NCBI GenBank assembly: GCA_039922875.1 | Contig: JBDTDV010000074.1 | Location: 1 to 15,289 of the forward strand | DNA from: JBDTDV01 sp039922875 | GTDB lineage: Bacteria; Actinomycetota; Actinomycetes; Actinomycetales; Microbacteriaceae | Direction: 5' to 3' | Length of the DNA: 15,289 bases | Shown here: positions 1 through 6,300 of the stretch, in pieces | How positions within the stretch are numbered: the stretch's first letter is position 1 | Layout: each line of letters starts with the position of its first letter | Made by a program: the position numbers and the translations under genes | The notes under the pieces: generated by a model | What the model saw: the letters and a program-made list of their open reading frames with translations, nothing else | Databases searched by the model: none | What the model was told of the DNA's origin: nothing

Positions 1-26
1 TCCTGCTTTGACAACAGAAACTTAGG

Positions 27-32
27 TAGTCT
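27..32 (+). promoter_or_regulatory. -10 box for the XRE regulator, leaderless spacing
   Basis: TAGTCT fits the actinobacterial TANNNT -10 consensus and is followed by six bases and then the ATG at 39, which would put the transcript start at or next to the start codon. A TTGACA occurs at 8-13, but its 13-bp spacing is too short for an ordinary -35, so the -35 assignment is doubtful. No Shine-Dalgarno sequence precedes the ATG. Confidence 0.4.
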
Positions 33-38
33 GTCGAA

Positions 39-632
39 ATGACGGATTATCGCTCGGAGTCAAGCATCGGCGCCCGAATCAAAGCAACCCGACGACAACG
101 CGGCTACCGCACCACGCGTGAGCTTGCCGAGGCGATGCCAGGAAGCCACCTCACCGAGTCGATCCTGGAAAACATCGAATCCGGCCGCAAAGCCGACCCG
201 GCTATCAGCCAACTGCTCAACATCGCACGAGCACTCGCCATCCCGGCAAGCTTCCTGCTCGCCCCGATGGGAACGCCGGACGCCGAGCTCGACCTACCCA
301 ACCTCGGCGACACGTTCAACGGGATGAGCGCAGGCGAGTTCGACTCCTGGCTTGCCGCCATCCCCACAAGCGGATACCGCTCAAGCATCGCGGCCGAGAG
401 AAGCGACATCGACCAACTCAACGCACTGCGCGAACTGCAAACCCAACGAAGAGAAATCCAACGCTTGCGCGCTGTCGCGCAGGTTCAGTCCGAGTCCGAC
501 GACAAAGACCTCGATGCAGCACTACCAGTCACCAATAAGCGTCTCACATCCGCGGTGTCCGCAGCGCGTCTACTCGAAGATTTCCTCCGCTCGGCCGGGT
601 GGGCAGTAGATCAAACCGAAGCAACAGAGTGA
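39..632 (+). CDS. XRE-family helix-turn-helix regulator of the integrated element
   Basis: Residues about 8-75 read as a Cro/C1-type (XRE) helix-turn-helix domain: GARIKATRRQRGYRTTRELAE, then an 'ILENIESGRKADP' recognition-helix region and 'LLNIARALAIPASFLL', the usual closing helices. The rest of the 197 residues (about 80-197) matches no family I recognise; a charged stretch near 117-150 (AERSDIDQLNALRELQTQRREIQRLRAV in overview) is probably a coiled coil that could mediate dimerisation. The gene ends 12 bp before the integrase start, so the two are likely co-transcribed. The likely role is control of integrase expression or of element maintenance, by analogy with XRE proteins next to phage integrases. 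The target sites are not visible. The start at 39 is chosen because the HTH begins right after it and a TANNNT box lies at leaderless distance. Confidence 0.8.
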   Translation: MTDYRSESSIGARIKATRRQRGYRTTRELAEAMPGSHLTESILENIESGRKADPAISQLLNIARALAIPASFLLAPMGTPDAELDLPNLGDTFNGMSAGEFDSWLAAIPTSGYRSSIAAERSDIDQLNALRELQTQRREIQRLRAVAQVQSESDDKDLDAALPVTNKRLTSAVSAARLLEDFLRSAGWAVDQTEATE

Positions 633-644
633 GCGAGTTCCGAC

Positions 645-1799
645 ATGGGCAGCATAGAGAGCTATTACGCCAAAGGGCCGCTGACGGATAAGGGGCAGCG
701 TCGAAAGACGGACATGCGATATTCGGTTCGGTTCCGGAAACCAGACAACTCGCAGGGCCGCAAACGCGGGTTCTCTACGAAGAGCGGAGCTCTAGCATTC
801 CTTGCCTCGATCGAGGTCGCAAAGAACACCGGCACTTACATTGACGCCGCGGATTCCCGTGTGACGGTCGCCGCCGTCGGCAAGACCTGGCTCGATTCCC
901 GGACGCATCTCAAACCATCGTCATATCGACCTATCGAGATCGCTTGGCGGATACACGTTGAACCGAAGTGGGGTGCGGTGCAGGTCGGCAATGTGAGACA
1001 CAGCCAGGTTCAAACGTGGGTATCCGAACTGAGCAACGGTCGGAGCGCAACAACTGTTTTGCGCGCGTACGGCGTGCTCGCGTCGATTCTCGATGCCGCA
1101 GTCAAGGATCGCCGGATCCCCTCCAATTCGGCTCGAGGAATCAGCCTGCCGCGCAAACAAAAGAAGGCACGTCGATACCTCACACACGAGCAAGTGCAGG
1201 CCCTTAGCGCCAACTCTCGTTCGCATTCAACTCTCGTTCTGTTCCTCGCCTACACAGGGCTGCGCTGGGGCGAGGCGACGGGCCTCCGTCTCCACAACCT
1301 CGACATGGTCAGACGGCGCATCAACGTTCAAGAGAACGCTGTGAACGTCGGCGGAAAGGTGATAGTAGGTACTCCAAAGTCGCACGAAGCTCGAAGCGTT
1401 CCCTTCCCAGGCTTCCTGGCAGAGCCTCTTGCCGCTCTCTGCGAAGGCAAGCGCCACGATCAGCTTGTTTTCGGAGATGGAGTCGCGCACCTGCGACCGC
1501 CAGACAGACGCCGCGGCTGGTTCATATCTGCCATCGCGAAATGCCAAAAGACAGACGAGCGGTTTCCAACGCTCACGTTGCATGACCTCAGACACACCGC
1601 TGCAAGCCTCGCCGTTTCTGCCGGCGCAAACGTTAAAGCTGTACAACGGATGCTCGGTCATGCTTCCGCGGCGATGACATTGGATGTCTATGCAGATCTC
1701 TTTGAAGATGATCTAGACGAGGTTGCAGCGGCACTCGATCAGGCTCGGTCGAAAACAATTGTGCCCAAATCGTGCCCAATAGACGATTCCGAGAACTGA
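645..1799 (+). CDS. Site-specific tyrosine recombinase (integrase)
   Basis: This 384-residue phage-type integrase catalyses strand exchange between an element att site and the chromosomal attB, here inferred to be the adjacent tRNA-Ser 3' end. Visible domains are an N-terminal arm-binding segment (about 5-70, basic), a SAM-like core-binding domain (about 72-165) and the C-terminal catalytic domain (about 175-370). All catalytic residues are present: Arg207 in TGLRWGE, Lys245 in TPKSHEAR, His313 and Arg316 in LHDLRHT, His339 in MLGHAS, and the nucleophile Tyr349 in LDVYADL. Length is typical for actinobacterial integrases, and nothing suggests inactivation. It follows the XRE regulator by 12 bp. 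The ATG at 645 is preceded by a weak GAGCGAG purine stretch about 10 nt upstream. Confidence 0.93.
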   Translation: MGSIESYYAKGPLTDKGQRRKTDMRYSVRFRKPDNSQGRKRGFSTKSGALAFLASIEVAKNTGTYIDAADSRVTVAAVGKTWLDSRTHLKPSSYRPIEIAWRIHVEPKWGAVQVGNVRHSQVQTWVSELSNGRSATTVLRAYGVLASILDAAVKDRRIPSNSARGISLPRKQKKARRYLTHEQVQALSANSRSHSTLVLFLAYTGLRWGEATGLRLHNLDMVRRRINVQENAVNVGGKVIVGTPKSHEARSVPFPGFLAEPLAALCEGKRHDQLVFGDGVAHLRPPDRRRGWFISAIAKCQKTDERFPTLTLHDLRHTAASLAVSAGANVKAVQRMLGHASAAMTLDVYADLFEDDLDEVAAALDQARSKTIVPKSCPIDDSEN

Positions 1800-1803
1800 A
1801 AAA

Positions 1804-1839
1804 CCCTTGAATTCCCAGTGTTTACAAGGGATCCAAGGG
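1804..1839. terminator. Weak inverted repeat after the integrase
   Basis: CCCTTG at 1804-1809 is complementary to CAAGGG at 1825-1830 and again to CAAGGG at 1834-1839, so two alternative 6-bp stems with long loops are possible. It lies between the integrase stop and the tRNA 3' end, where it could end transcripts from either side or form part of an integrase binding region. There is no clear U-tract. Confidence 0.25.
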
Positions 1840-1848
1840 CTATTCACA

Positions 1849-1900
1849 TGGCGGTACCGGTGGGATTTGAACCCACGGTGGAGTCGCCCCCACACAACTT
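1849..1900. other. Inferred attachment site (att) in the tRNA-Ser 3' half
   Basis: Tyrosine integrases of this kind usually recombine within the T arm, anticodon arm or 3' end of a tRNA gene. The integrase gene sits directly beside this tRNA, so the att core is inferred to lie here. The matching direct repeat would be at the far left end of the element, outside the window, so the core cannot be delimited. Confidence 0.45.
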
Positions 1901-1938
1901 TTCGAGAGTTGCACCTTCGGCCGCTCGGACACGGTACC
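1849..1938 (-). tRNA. tRNA-Ser, anticodon CGA
   Basis: On the minus strand the sequence folds as a class II tRNA. The acceptor stem is GGTACCG paired with CGGTACC, followed by discriminator G and an encoded CCA (1849-1851). The anticodon stem CAACT/AGTTG holds the loop CTCGAAA with anticodon CGA at 1902-1904. A long variable arm (GTGGGGGCGACTCCAC) and a T stem GTGGG/CCCAC with loop TTCAAAT complete it. The long variable arm and CGA anticodon identify serine (UCG codons). Its 3' end faces the integrase, so this gene is the likely attachment site of the element at 1-1850. A TAAAGT hexamer at 1946-1951 (minus strand) could be its -10 box. Confidence 0.95.
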
Positions 1939-1966
1939 GGGGAACACTTTACGCGAGGCGGCGCAC

Positions 1967-1997
1967 TTGGCGCTAATCCAATTGACGAGGGTATTGT
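1967..1997 (+). promoter_or_regulatory. Promoter of the SGNH hydrolase gene, leaderless spacing
   Basis: TTGGCG at 1967-1972 and TATTGT at 1992-1997 are 19 bp apart. Six bases separate the -10 box from the GTG at 2004, which would make the mRNA leaderless and favours GTG 2004 over the in-frame ATG at 2010. No good Shine-Dalgarno is present. Confidence 0.4.
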
Positions 1998-2003
1998 GAC
2001 GCA

Positions 2004-2795
2004 GTGGCAATGAAACGAATAACAGGAAACCGAGCCGTGATCGCGGCGTCCGCGCTGGTATCCACCGCGGCCGCGAGCTATGCGGTGCGGCTGGAACTGC
2101 GTGATTGGCGGGTGCGAAAGGCCCGCAACGCGCTGATTCTCAACGAGACCCTGCCGGTGCATTCGCTGTGGTGGCGCGAGCACGCCAACCTGGACGGCGA
2201 GTTGCTGTACGTCGTGATGGGCGACAGCGCCGCACAAGGTATCGGCGCGACCGCCCCGAACCGCGGATATGTGGGGCTGCTGGCCGAAGACATCCGCGCT
2301 ACCACCGGACGCACGGTGCGGGTGATCAACCTCAGCGTCTCCGGCGCCACCGTCGCCCTGGCGGTGGCAGACCAGCTGCCCCGATTCCAAAAGCTGAAGC
2401 CGGACATCGTCACGGTGGCGATCGGCGCCAACGACATCGCCGATTTCGACGCAGACCGATTCGAATCGGGCCTACGCCGCCTCTTCGCGGCGCTACCCCA
2501 CCATGCCATCGTCGCCGATTTACCATACTTCTACCTGCCGTCGAACGAACGCAAGGTCAAGGTGGCCAATCGGACCCTGCGCCGGATCGCCGCAGAGTTC
2601 GACCTCACCGTCGCACCCCTGTACCGCACGACGAAACACCACGGCGTCCGAAGAATTCTGACCACGTTTGCCAAGGACTTCTTTCACCCCAACGATCGGG
2701 GTTACCTGATTTGGCGGTCCGCTTTCGCGCCGCTGCTGATGGCCTCGGTTGAGCAGCGCTTTCCCGCGCCCAGAAATCGCGTGACCGCCGGCTGA
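2004..2795 (+). CDS. SGNH/GDSL-family hydrolase with N-terminal membrane anchor or signal
   Basis: The product (263 residues) is a lipase- or esterase-type SGNH hydrolase acting on an unknown ester. The family blocks are visible in order: GDSAAQG (Ser75 nucleophile), SVSGAT (Gly114), GANDI (Asn143) and DFFHPND, giving the DxxH pair Asp225/His228. A hydrophobic segment at about residues 11-28 (AVIAASALVSTAAASYAV) preceded by Lys/Arg looks like a signal anchor, so the catalytic domain is probably outside the membrane or lipid-facing. Start: GTG 2004 is supported by a TANNNT box at leaderless distance; ATG 2010 differs by only two residues. The stop codon lies inside an 11-bp tandem repeat. It is divergent from the tRNA-Ser and convergent with the alpha/beta hydrolase gene. 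The substrate cannot be inferred from context. Confidence 0.88.
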   Translation: MAMKRITGNRAVIAASALVSTAAASYAVRLELRDWRVRKARNALILNETLPVHSLWWREHANLDGELLYVVMGDSAAQGIGATAPNRGYVGLLAEDIRATTGRTVRVINLSVSGATVALAVADQLPRFQKLKPDIVTVAIGANDIADFDADRFESGLRRLFAALPHHAIVADLPYFYLPSNERKVKVANRTLRRIAAEFDLTVAPLYRTTKHHGVRRILTTFAKDFFHPNDRGYLIWRSAFAPLLMASVEQRFPAPRNRVTAG

Positions 2796-2853
2796 CCGCC
2801 GACCGCCCGCTGACGGCAGGCTGACCGCCGGCTGACCGCCGGCTGACCGCTGG
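2781..2853. repeat. 11-bp imperfect tandem repeat, CTGACCGCCGG unit
   Basis: Units at 2781-2791, 2792-2802, 2810-2820, 2821-2831, 2832-2842 and 2843-2853 match CTGACCGCCGG with zero to two changes, interrupted by seven bases at 2803-2809. The array begins inside the last codons of the SGNH hydrolase gene, contains its TGA stop, and ends just before a hairpin. The unit length is not a multiple of three and each unit carries a TGA, so expansion adds stops in every frame. Replication slippage is the simplest origin; a binding-site role is not shown. Confidence 0.85.
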
Positions 2854-2875
2854 CAGCCCGCGCTAGCGGGTGCTG
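2854..2875. terminator. Hairpin between convergent genes
   Basis: CCCGC at 2857-2861 pairs with GCGGG at 2866-2870 around the loop GCTA. CAGC/GCTG flanks extend the stem with a two-base bulge. It overlaps the last codon and stop of the alpha/beta hydrolase gene (minus strand) and follows the SGNH gene by 60 bp, so it could serve both. There is no U-tract, which is common in high-GC actinobacteria. Confidence 0.4.
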
Positions 2876-3831
2876 GAGGCCGATTTCGGCTGTGTCGTAC
2901 CAGCGGGGGGCCGATCCCGTCGGTGCACGAAGGCGAGCACCCGCTCCCAGGTCGGAATGATCAGCAAATGACCGACGCCGGGGACCATCTCCACACGAGC
3001 ATCCGCCAGCTGTTTACGATACCACTGGGCATGCGCGCGGCCGGCCACGGCATCCGCCTCGCCGTACAACAGCAACGTCTTGGCTTCGACGTCCGACAAG
3101 TCGAACCCCCAGGGCCGAGCCGTATACGCGAGGATGTCGCACGCCAGGCCGATCGCGCCATGCCGGAATGCATCACGCAGCATCCCCTCCAGTCGCTGAA
3201 TCGCTCCCGGATACTCCAGCGCGCCGGCGTCCGCATCGGTCGCACCGAGCGAACTCAACGATGCCTGCGCCTCGAAATCGCTGGGACCGGCAGCGCCAGG
3301 CACCTCCGCGGCCAACAGGTTCGTCAAATCCGCGACCGCGTCGTCCGGAGGCTGCATCGCCATCCGCTCGCTGATCCTGCTCAACTCGGGATCGATCCAC
3401 CTGACTTCGTCGTTCGGCGCCGGCGTCGCCACCACAGCGACCCGGTCGACGAGATCGGGATGCCTGGCCGCCAGCGCGAGCGCCACTCTGCCCCCTGCAG
3501 ACCAGCCGACCACCCCAACCGAGTCCAGCTCATGCTGACCGAGAGTGCGTGCCGCGCGCTCCGCGGAGTGCAGGTACTCGGCGATGTCGTCGGCGGCTCC
3601 GGATACGCTCGGCCATCTGCCGGGCGGCAGCGGTTCGGATGAGCCGTACCCCGGCCGGTCGAAGGCCAGGATGTGCACATCCGCATCCACCGATGCAGTC
3701 GGGTTCGGATCAAAATCTGAGGACCCGGGCGCCCCGTGACAGAAGATCACCACGCGCCTGGCCGTCGGCACACCAAACGCGGTCAACCCGAGTTTGCGGC
3801 CGGAGTCCAGGGTGAATTGTAAATTCGCCAT
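2863..3831 (-). CDS. Alpha/beta-fold hydrolase
   Basis: From the ATG at 3831 the product is 322 residues with the alpha/beta hydrolase plan: the oxyanion motif HGAPGS near 32-37, the strand 'HILAFDRPGYGSS' near 53-65, the nucleophile elbow GWSAGG with Ser111, an acid at Asp260 in LLYGEAD, and His288 in GVGHLL. It probably hydrolyses a small ester, epoxide or halide; the substrate is not identifiable. No signal peptide is seen, so it is likely cytoplasmic. Start choice: the family-like N-terminus (MANLQFTLDSGRKLGL) begins at 3831. The frame stays open to a GTG at 3942, whose GTGA overlaps the stop of the upstream epimerase gene, but the extra 37 residues look non-homologous and no ribosome binding site precedes either start. 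It is probably in an operon with the epimerase gene. Confidence 0.82.
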   Translation of the reverse strand: MANLQFTLDSGRKLGLTAFGVPTARRVVIFCHGAPGSSDFDPNPTASVDADVHILAFDRPGYGSSEPLPPGRWPSVSGAADDIAEYLHSAERAARTLGQHELDSVGVVGWSAGGRVALALAARHPDLVDRVAVVATPAPNDEVRWIDPELSRISERMAMQPPDDAVADLTNLLAAEVPGAAGPSDFEAQASLSSLGATDADAGALEYPGAIQRLEGMLRDAFRHGAIGLACDILAYTARPWGFDLSDVEAKTLLLYGEADAVAGRAHAQWYRKQLADARVEMVPGVGHLLIIPTWERVLAFVHRRDRPPAGTTQPKSASSTR

Positions 3832-3938
3832 GCCCCATATTGCGCTGGGCATCGGCGATTTGCACGCAAAGTTGGCATTTTTCCTGCTGCAGTCCGGGCG
3901 CCGTAGCCGCCGCAGCTCGAATCCGACCGGTGCCGGGT

Positions 3939-5297
3939 TCACCGATCGAGACGGCCGAGTTGGTGCCGCAGCGAACCCTCGAGATCTGGCTGGCGGAAAC
4001 GGTGCCCAACAGCACGGAGTTTGGCCGGGATGACGTTTTGGCTGGCCTCGGCCAGCTCCCGGGAGCCTTCGGTGCCCAGAAGCAGTCGCGGGCCGAGGCT
4101 CGGCGCCGGAACAATGGCTGGTCGGCGAAGGACCAGGCCCAGAGTACGTGCGTACTCGCTGTTTCGCACCGGGCTCGGGGCGACGGCATTGATGGGTCCG
4201 GAAAGATCCGGATCGATCAGCGCCCGATAGTAGACGTCGATCAGATCATCAAGATCGACCCAGGACAACCACTGGCGGCCCGAGCCGACCCGACCGCCGA
4301 GGCCGAGGGTGAACAGCGGACGAAAGAGCTGGAGCGTGCCGCCCCTGGCCGATTGCACGATCCCGGTGCGAATGTTGGCGACGCGCAGGCCGGCATCGGT
4401 TGCCGGCAGCGTCGCCGCCTCCCAGTCTGCAACGACGCTGGCCAAAAAGCCCTCGCCTTGCGCGCTGTCTTCGGTCAGCGCCTCATCGCCACGATCCGCG
4501 CCGTAGTATCCGATCGCCGAGGCCACCACCAAAGTCTTCGGACCGGCGTCGGTGTTGGCAGCGAGTTCTGAAAGGAGCCTGGTCGGCGTGATCCTACTGT
4601 CCCGAACCGCGCTCTTGTGCGCGGCGGTGAAGCGGCCGGCAATCGTCGCGCCCGCAAGATGGATGAGCGCGTCGACGCCATCAAGCACCGCGCGATCCGG
4701 GTGCATCGGATCCCAGTGACGCTCGTTTGGCGAGCGCACAGTTCCTCGTACCAGACGCACCACGCGGTGGCCGCCCGTGGTCAGGAACGCGCACAGCGCG
4801 GATCCCACCAGGCCTGACGCCCCCGTCACAGCGATCGTCAGCGGCCCGGTTCCTGTTCTTGCCGCCCATTGGTGCGCCGCGAGGTCGTCGGCCAGCTGCC
4901 GGTGCCGATATACGAACATCGGCCGTAACAGGTGTGATCCCAACGGGGTCTCTACCCGATCCGTGACCCGGGTGCTCGACTCGCTTACCCGAGTGAATTC
5001 GTGCGCGTGCCGCCAGGGAAGGAGCGCGCGCACCGGCAGGGAGGCGAGCCCGTCGGCGGCAATCTCGTCGACGAAACGATGCGGTGGCCGGTATCCTTCC
5101 GGATCGTGCCTGGATACCCAGGTCAGGCCGCCGGGGAGCCTCAGGATGGCGCGGCCGTCCTTGAGCGACCCGCTCTCCCTCAGCACCCGGACCGGCTGCC
5201 ATGGCGGGGAAAGCCGGGAAAAGGCACCCGTCCGGGTGTGCCAGGCGAAAACCTCCTCAATGGGCGCCGAAACAATACTTGAGTGCGTGATTGGCAT
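3939..5297 (-). CDS. TIGR01777-type sugar-epimerase-like NAD(P)-binding protein fused to SRPBCC domain
   Basis: This 452-residue two-domain protein has an N-terminal SRPBCC/START-like ligand-binding domain (about 1-145, opening with MPITHSSIVSAPIEEVFAWH). It continues as an atypical short-chain dehydrogenase/epimerase: the nucleotide-binding motif TGASGLVGSAL at 158-168, HLAGATIAGRF near 213-223, ASAIGYYG at 259-266 (catalytic Ser260 and Tyr264/265), and a DUF1731-like C-terminus (about 400-450). The SRPBCC-epimerase fusion is common in actinobacteria (Rv2216-like proteins); the E. coli YfcH relative lacks the N-terminal domain. The substrate is unknown for the family. The ATG at 5297 has a TAGGGT box six bases upstream and no Shine-Dalgarno, indicating a leaderless mRNA. 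It is followed by, and probably co-transcribed with, the alpha/beta hydrolase gene, and it is divergent from the DNA glycosylase gene 23 bp away. Confidence 0.88.
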   Translation of the reverse strand: MPITHSSIVSAPIEEVFAWHTRTGAFSRLSPPWQPVRVLRESGSLKDGRAILRLPGGLTWVSRHDPEGYRPPHRFVDEIAADGLASLPVRALLPWRHAHEFTRVSESSTRVTDRVETPLGSHLLRPMFVYRHRQLADDLAAHQWAARTGTGPLTIAVTGASGLVGSALCAFLTTGGHRVVRLVRGTVRSPNERHWDPMHPDRAVLDGVDALIHLAGATIAGRFTAAHKSAVRDSRITPTRLLSELAANTDAGPKTLVVASAIGYYGADRGDEALTEDSAQGEGFLASVVADWEAATLPATDAGLRVANIRTGIVQSARGGTLQLFRPLFTLGLGGRVGSGRQWLSWVDLDDLIDVYYRALIDPDLSGPINAVAPSPVRNSEYARTLGLVLRRPAIVPAPSLGPRLLLGTEGSRELAEASQNVIPAKLRAVGHRFRQPDLEGSLRHQLGRLDR

Positions 5298-5303
5298 TTT
5301 GGG

Positions 5304-5309
5304 ACCCTA
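5304..5309 (-). promoter_or_regulatory. -10 box for the SRPBCC-epimerase gene, leaderless
   Basis: Minus-strand TAGGGT fits TANNNT and is followed by CCCAAA and then the ATG at 5297. The predicted transcript start coincides with the start codon. No convincing -35 was found. It shares two base pairs with the divergent -10 box at 5308-5313. Confidence 0.5.
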
Positions 5310-5313
5310 ATCT
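5308..5313 (+). promoter_or_regulatory. -10 box for the DNA glycosylase gene, leaderless
   Basis: TAATCT fits TANNNT and lies seven bases before the GTG at 5321. This supports that GTG, where the family-typical N-terminus begins, over the upstream in-frame TTG at 5291. It overlaps the minus-strand -10 box, so the two promoters should compete for RNA polymerase. Confidence 0.5.
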
Positions 5314-5320
5314 TGTCTTT

Positions 5321-5770
5321 GTGAGGCTATGGTCGGTGCATCCGCGGTATTTCGATAGTCAAGCGTTGACGGCGTGCTGGCGCGAGGGATTGCTGGCTCA
5401 GGCCGTGCTCGATAATCCCGAGAGCGGATACGGTCGCCACCCTCAATTGGAGCGGTTCCGCAGCCACCCGTGCCCCGCAGCAGCCATGTCCCAGTATTTG
5501 TCTGGCATTGCCGACGAGGCGGACCGCCGAGGTTTCCACTTCTCCCGGGGCAAGATCGCCCCAGCTGCCGCTTTGACCGACCCGATCCCGGTCGCAACCG
5601 GCCAATTGCGGTATGAGTGGCAGCATCTGATGGCCAAACTGCAGCGGCGCAGCCGCGATATCGCGTCCCGGTGGAGCCCGATCCAAATACCAGAACCTCA
5701 CCCACTATTCCTCGTCGTAGCTGGCCCGATAGCGACATGGGAACGCCCTAAGGCTCACCCGTCGCACTGA
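5321..5770 (+). CDS. Pyrimidine dimer DNA glycosylase (Pyr_excise) family protein
   Basis: The 149-residue product matches the bacterial Pyr_excise family (annotated as pyrimidine dimer DNA glycosylase/endonuclease V type). Recognised features, in order, are RLWSVHPRYFD at the N-terminus, ALTACWREGLLAQAVL (12-30), GYGRHPQLERFR (37-47), QYLSGIADEADRRGFHF (58-74), QLRYEWQHLMAKLQRRS (95-111) and HPLFLVVAGPIATWE (127-141). The likely role is removal of UV photoproducts from DNA, though activity of many bacterial members rests on family assignment rather than direct test. Length is normal. The GTG start at 5321 matches the family N-terminus and sits seven bases after a TAATCT box. The 3' end overlaps the MarR gene by 23 bp on the opposite strand. 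Its position beside photoprotective pigment genes is suggestive only. Confidence 0.82.
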   Translation: MRLWSVHPRYFDSQALTACWREGLLAQAVLDNPESGYGRHPQLERFRSHPCPAAAMSQYLSGIADEADRRGFHFSRGKIAPAAALTDPIPVATGQLRYEWQHLMAKLQRRSRDIASRWSPIQIPEPHPLFLVVAGPIATWERPKAHPSH

Positions 5771-6293
5771 GGTCGTTCAGAAATCGGATGACCACCTCAC
5801 GCTCGTCGGGGGTGAGCCGTGCTGCGACACCGAATCGGCGCGCGTGCATTTTGCCAACAGTGTCCCTGACCTGTTCATGCGTGTGCTCAGTGATCACGAT
5901 CGACAGGGAGCGCCGATCGGTGGGATGTGGCGAACGTGTGATGTGACCGCCAGCGGACAATCGGTCCAGCAGTTTCGTGGTCGATGCGGTGGAGATGTTC
6001 AGGTGCTCGGCCAGAGCGCCGGGAGTGGCGATAATTCCCTGGTTTTGCGCCGCAACGAGAAATCGGAGGGCCCGCATATCCGTTTCGTTCAATCGCATGT
6101 AATTGCGAGATTTGAAGCTCATCTGCTGTTCTGATTCGCGCCAATGCCGGATGCCGACAAGAACGCGCACGATTTGCGCGATCTCGTCGTCATCCATTCC
6201 CGAAAAGGTGACTAAACGTTGACCCGGATCGATGACGCGCGGATCAAGCATCGAATCCGCAACCTGCGACTGGGGGTTGCGGACCTTGGACAT
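5748..6293 (-). CDS. crtR: MarR-family transcriptional regulator of the carotenoid operon (CrtR-like)
   Basis: The product is a 181-residue winged-helix MarR protein. Residues about 68-115 hold the HTH (NETDMRALRFLVAAQ, TPGALAEHLNIS, recognition helix STASTTKLLDRLSAGG). The wing carries HPTDRRSLSIVIT (123-135) with the conserved DRR of MarR proteins. The first ~30 residues are an extension with no recognised domain. It is divergent from idsA/crtE, separated by 122 bp that contain a 15-bp palindrome. In C. glutamicum a MarR protein, CrtR, encoded divergently from the crt operon represses it and is released by GGPP. The same role is inferred here from family and position. The ATG at 6293 has a TAGACT box seven bases upstream and no Shine-Dalgarno. 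Its 3' end overlaps the DNA glycosylase gene by 23 bp. Confidence 0.85.
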   Translation of the reverse strand: MSKVRNPQSQVADSMLDPRVIDPGQRLVTFSGMDDDEIAQIVRVLVGIRHWRESEQQMSFKSRNYMRLNETDMRALRFLVAAQNQGIIATPGALAEHLNISTASTTKLLDRLSAGGHITRSPHPTDRRSLSIVITEHTHEQVRDTVGKMHARRFGVAARLTPDEREVVIRFLNDLSATGEP

Positions 6294-6300
6294 ACGGATC

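Larger units (their letters stand above)
1..1851. mobile_element. Right end of a tRNA-Ser-integrated genetic element (partial)
   Basis: An XRE-type regulator and a tyrosine recombinase lie on the 3' side of a tRNA-Ser gene, and the integrase stop codon is about 50 bp from the encoded CCA end. This is the classic arrangement of a prophage or integrative element inserted at the 3' end of a tRNA gene, where the element restores the tRNA 3' half. The left part of the element and its second attachment site are outside the window, so its size and cargo are unknown. No phage structural or conjugation gene is visible here. The right boundary is placed at the tRNA 3' end by inference; the exact crossover point could be up to about 60 bp inside the tRNA. 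Confidence 0.7.

Noticed and set aside
1946..1981. Full tRNA-Ser promoter
   Set aside because: TAAAGT at 1946-1951 (minus) is acceptable as a -10 box, but the nearest TTG-like -35 (TTGGAT at 1976-1981) is 24 bp away, so a complete promoter is not supported.
1807..2013. 68-residue open frame running through the tRNA-Ser gene
   Set aside because: Its middle is the reverse of the tRNA (WDLNPR-type translation), a known artefact of reading tRNA genes as protein.
2781..2853. CRISPR array
   Set aside because: The 11-bp units are adjacent with no unique spacers, the array is only 73 bp, and no cas gene is nearby, so it is a simple tandem repeat.
2923..3642. 239-residue open frame antisense to the alpha/beta hydrolase
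   Set aside because: The minus strand carries an intact catalytic triad and family motifs here. The plus-strand translation is an Arg/His/Gln-rich shadow.
5291..5320. Upstream TTG start for the DNA glycosylase gene
   Set aside because: The ten extra residues would overlap the epimerase start and its promoter. The family N-terminus RLWSVHP begins at GTG 5321, which has a well-placed -10 box.
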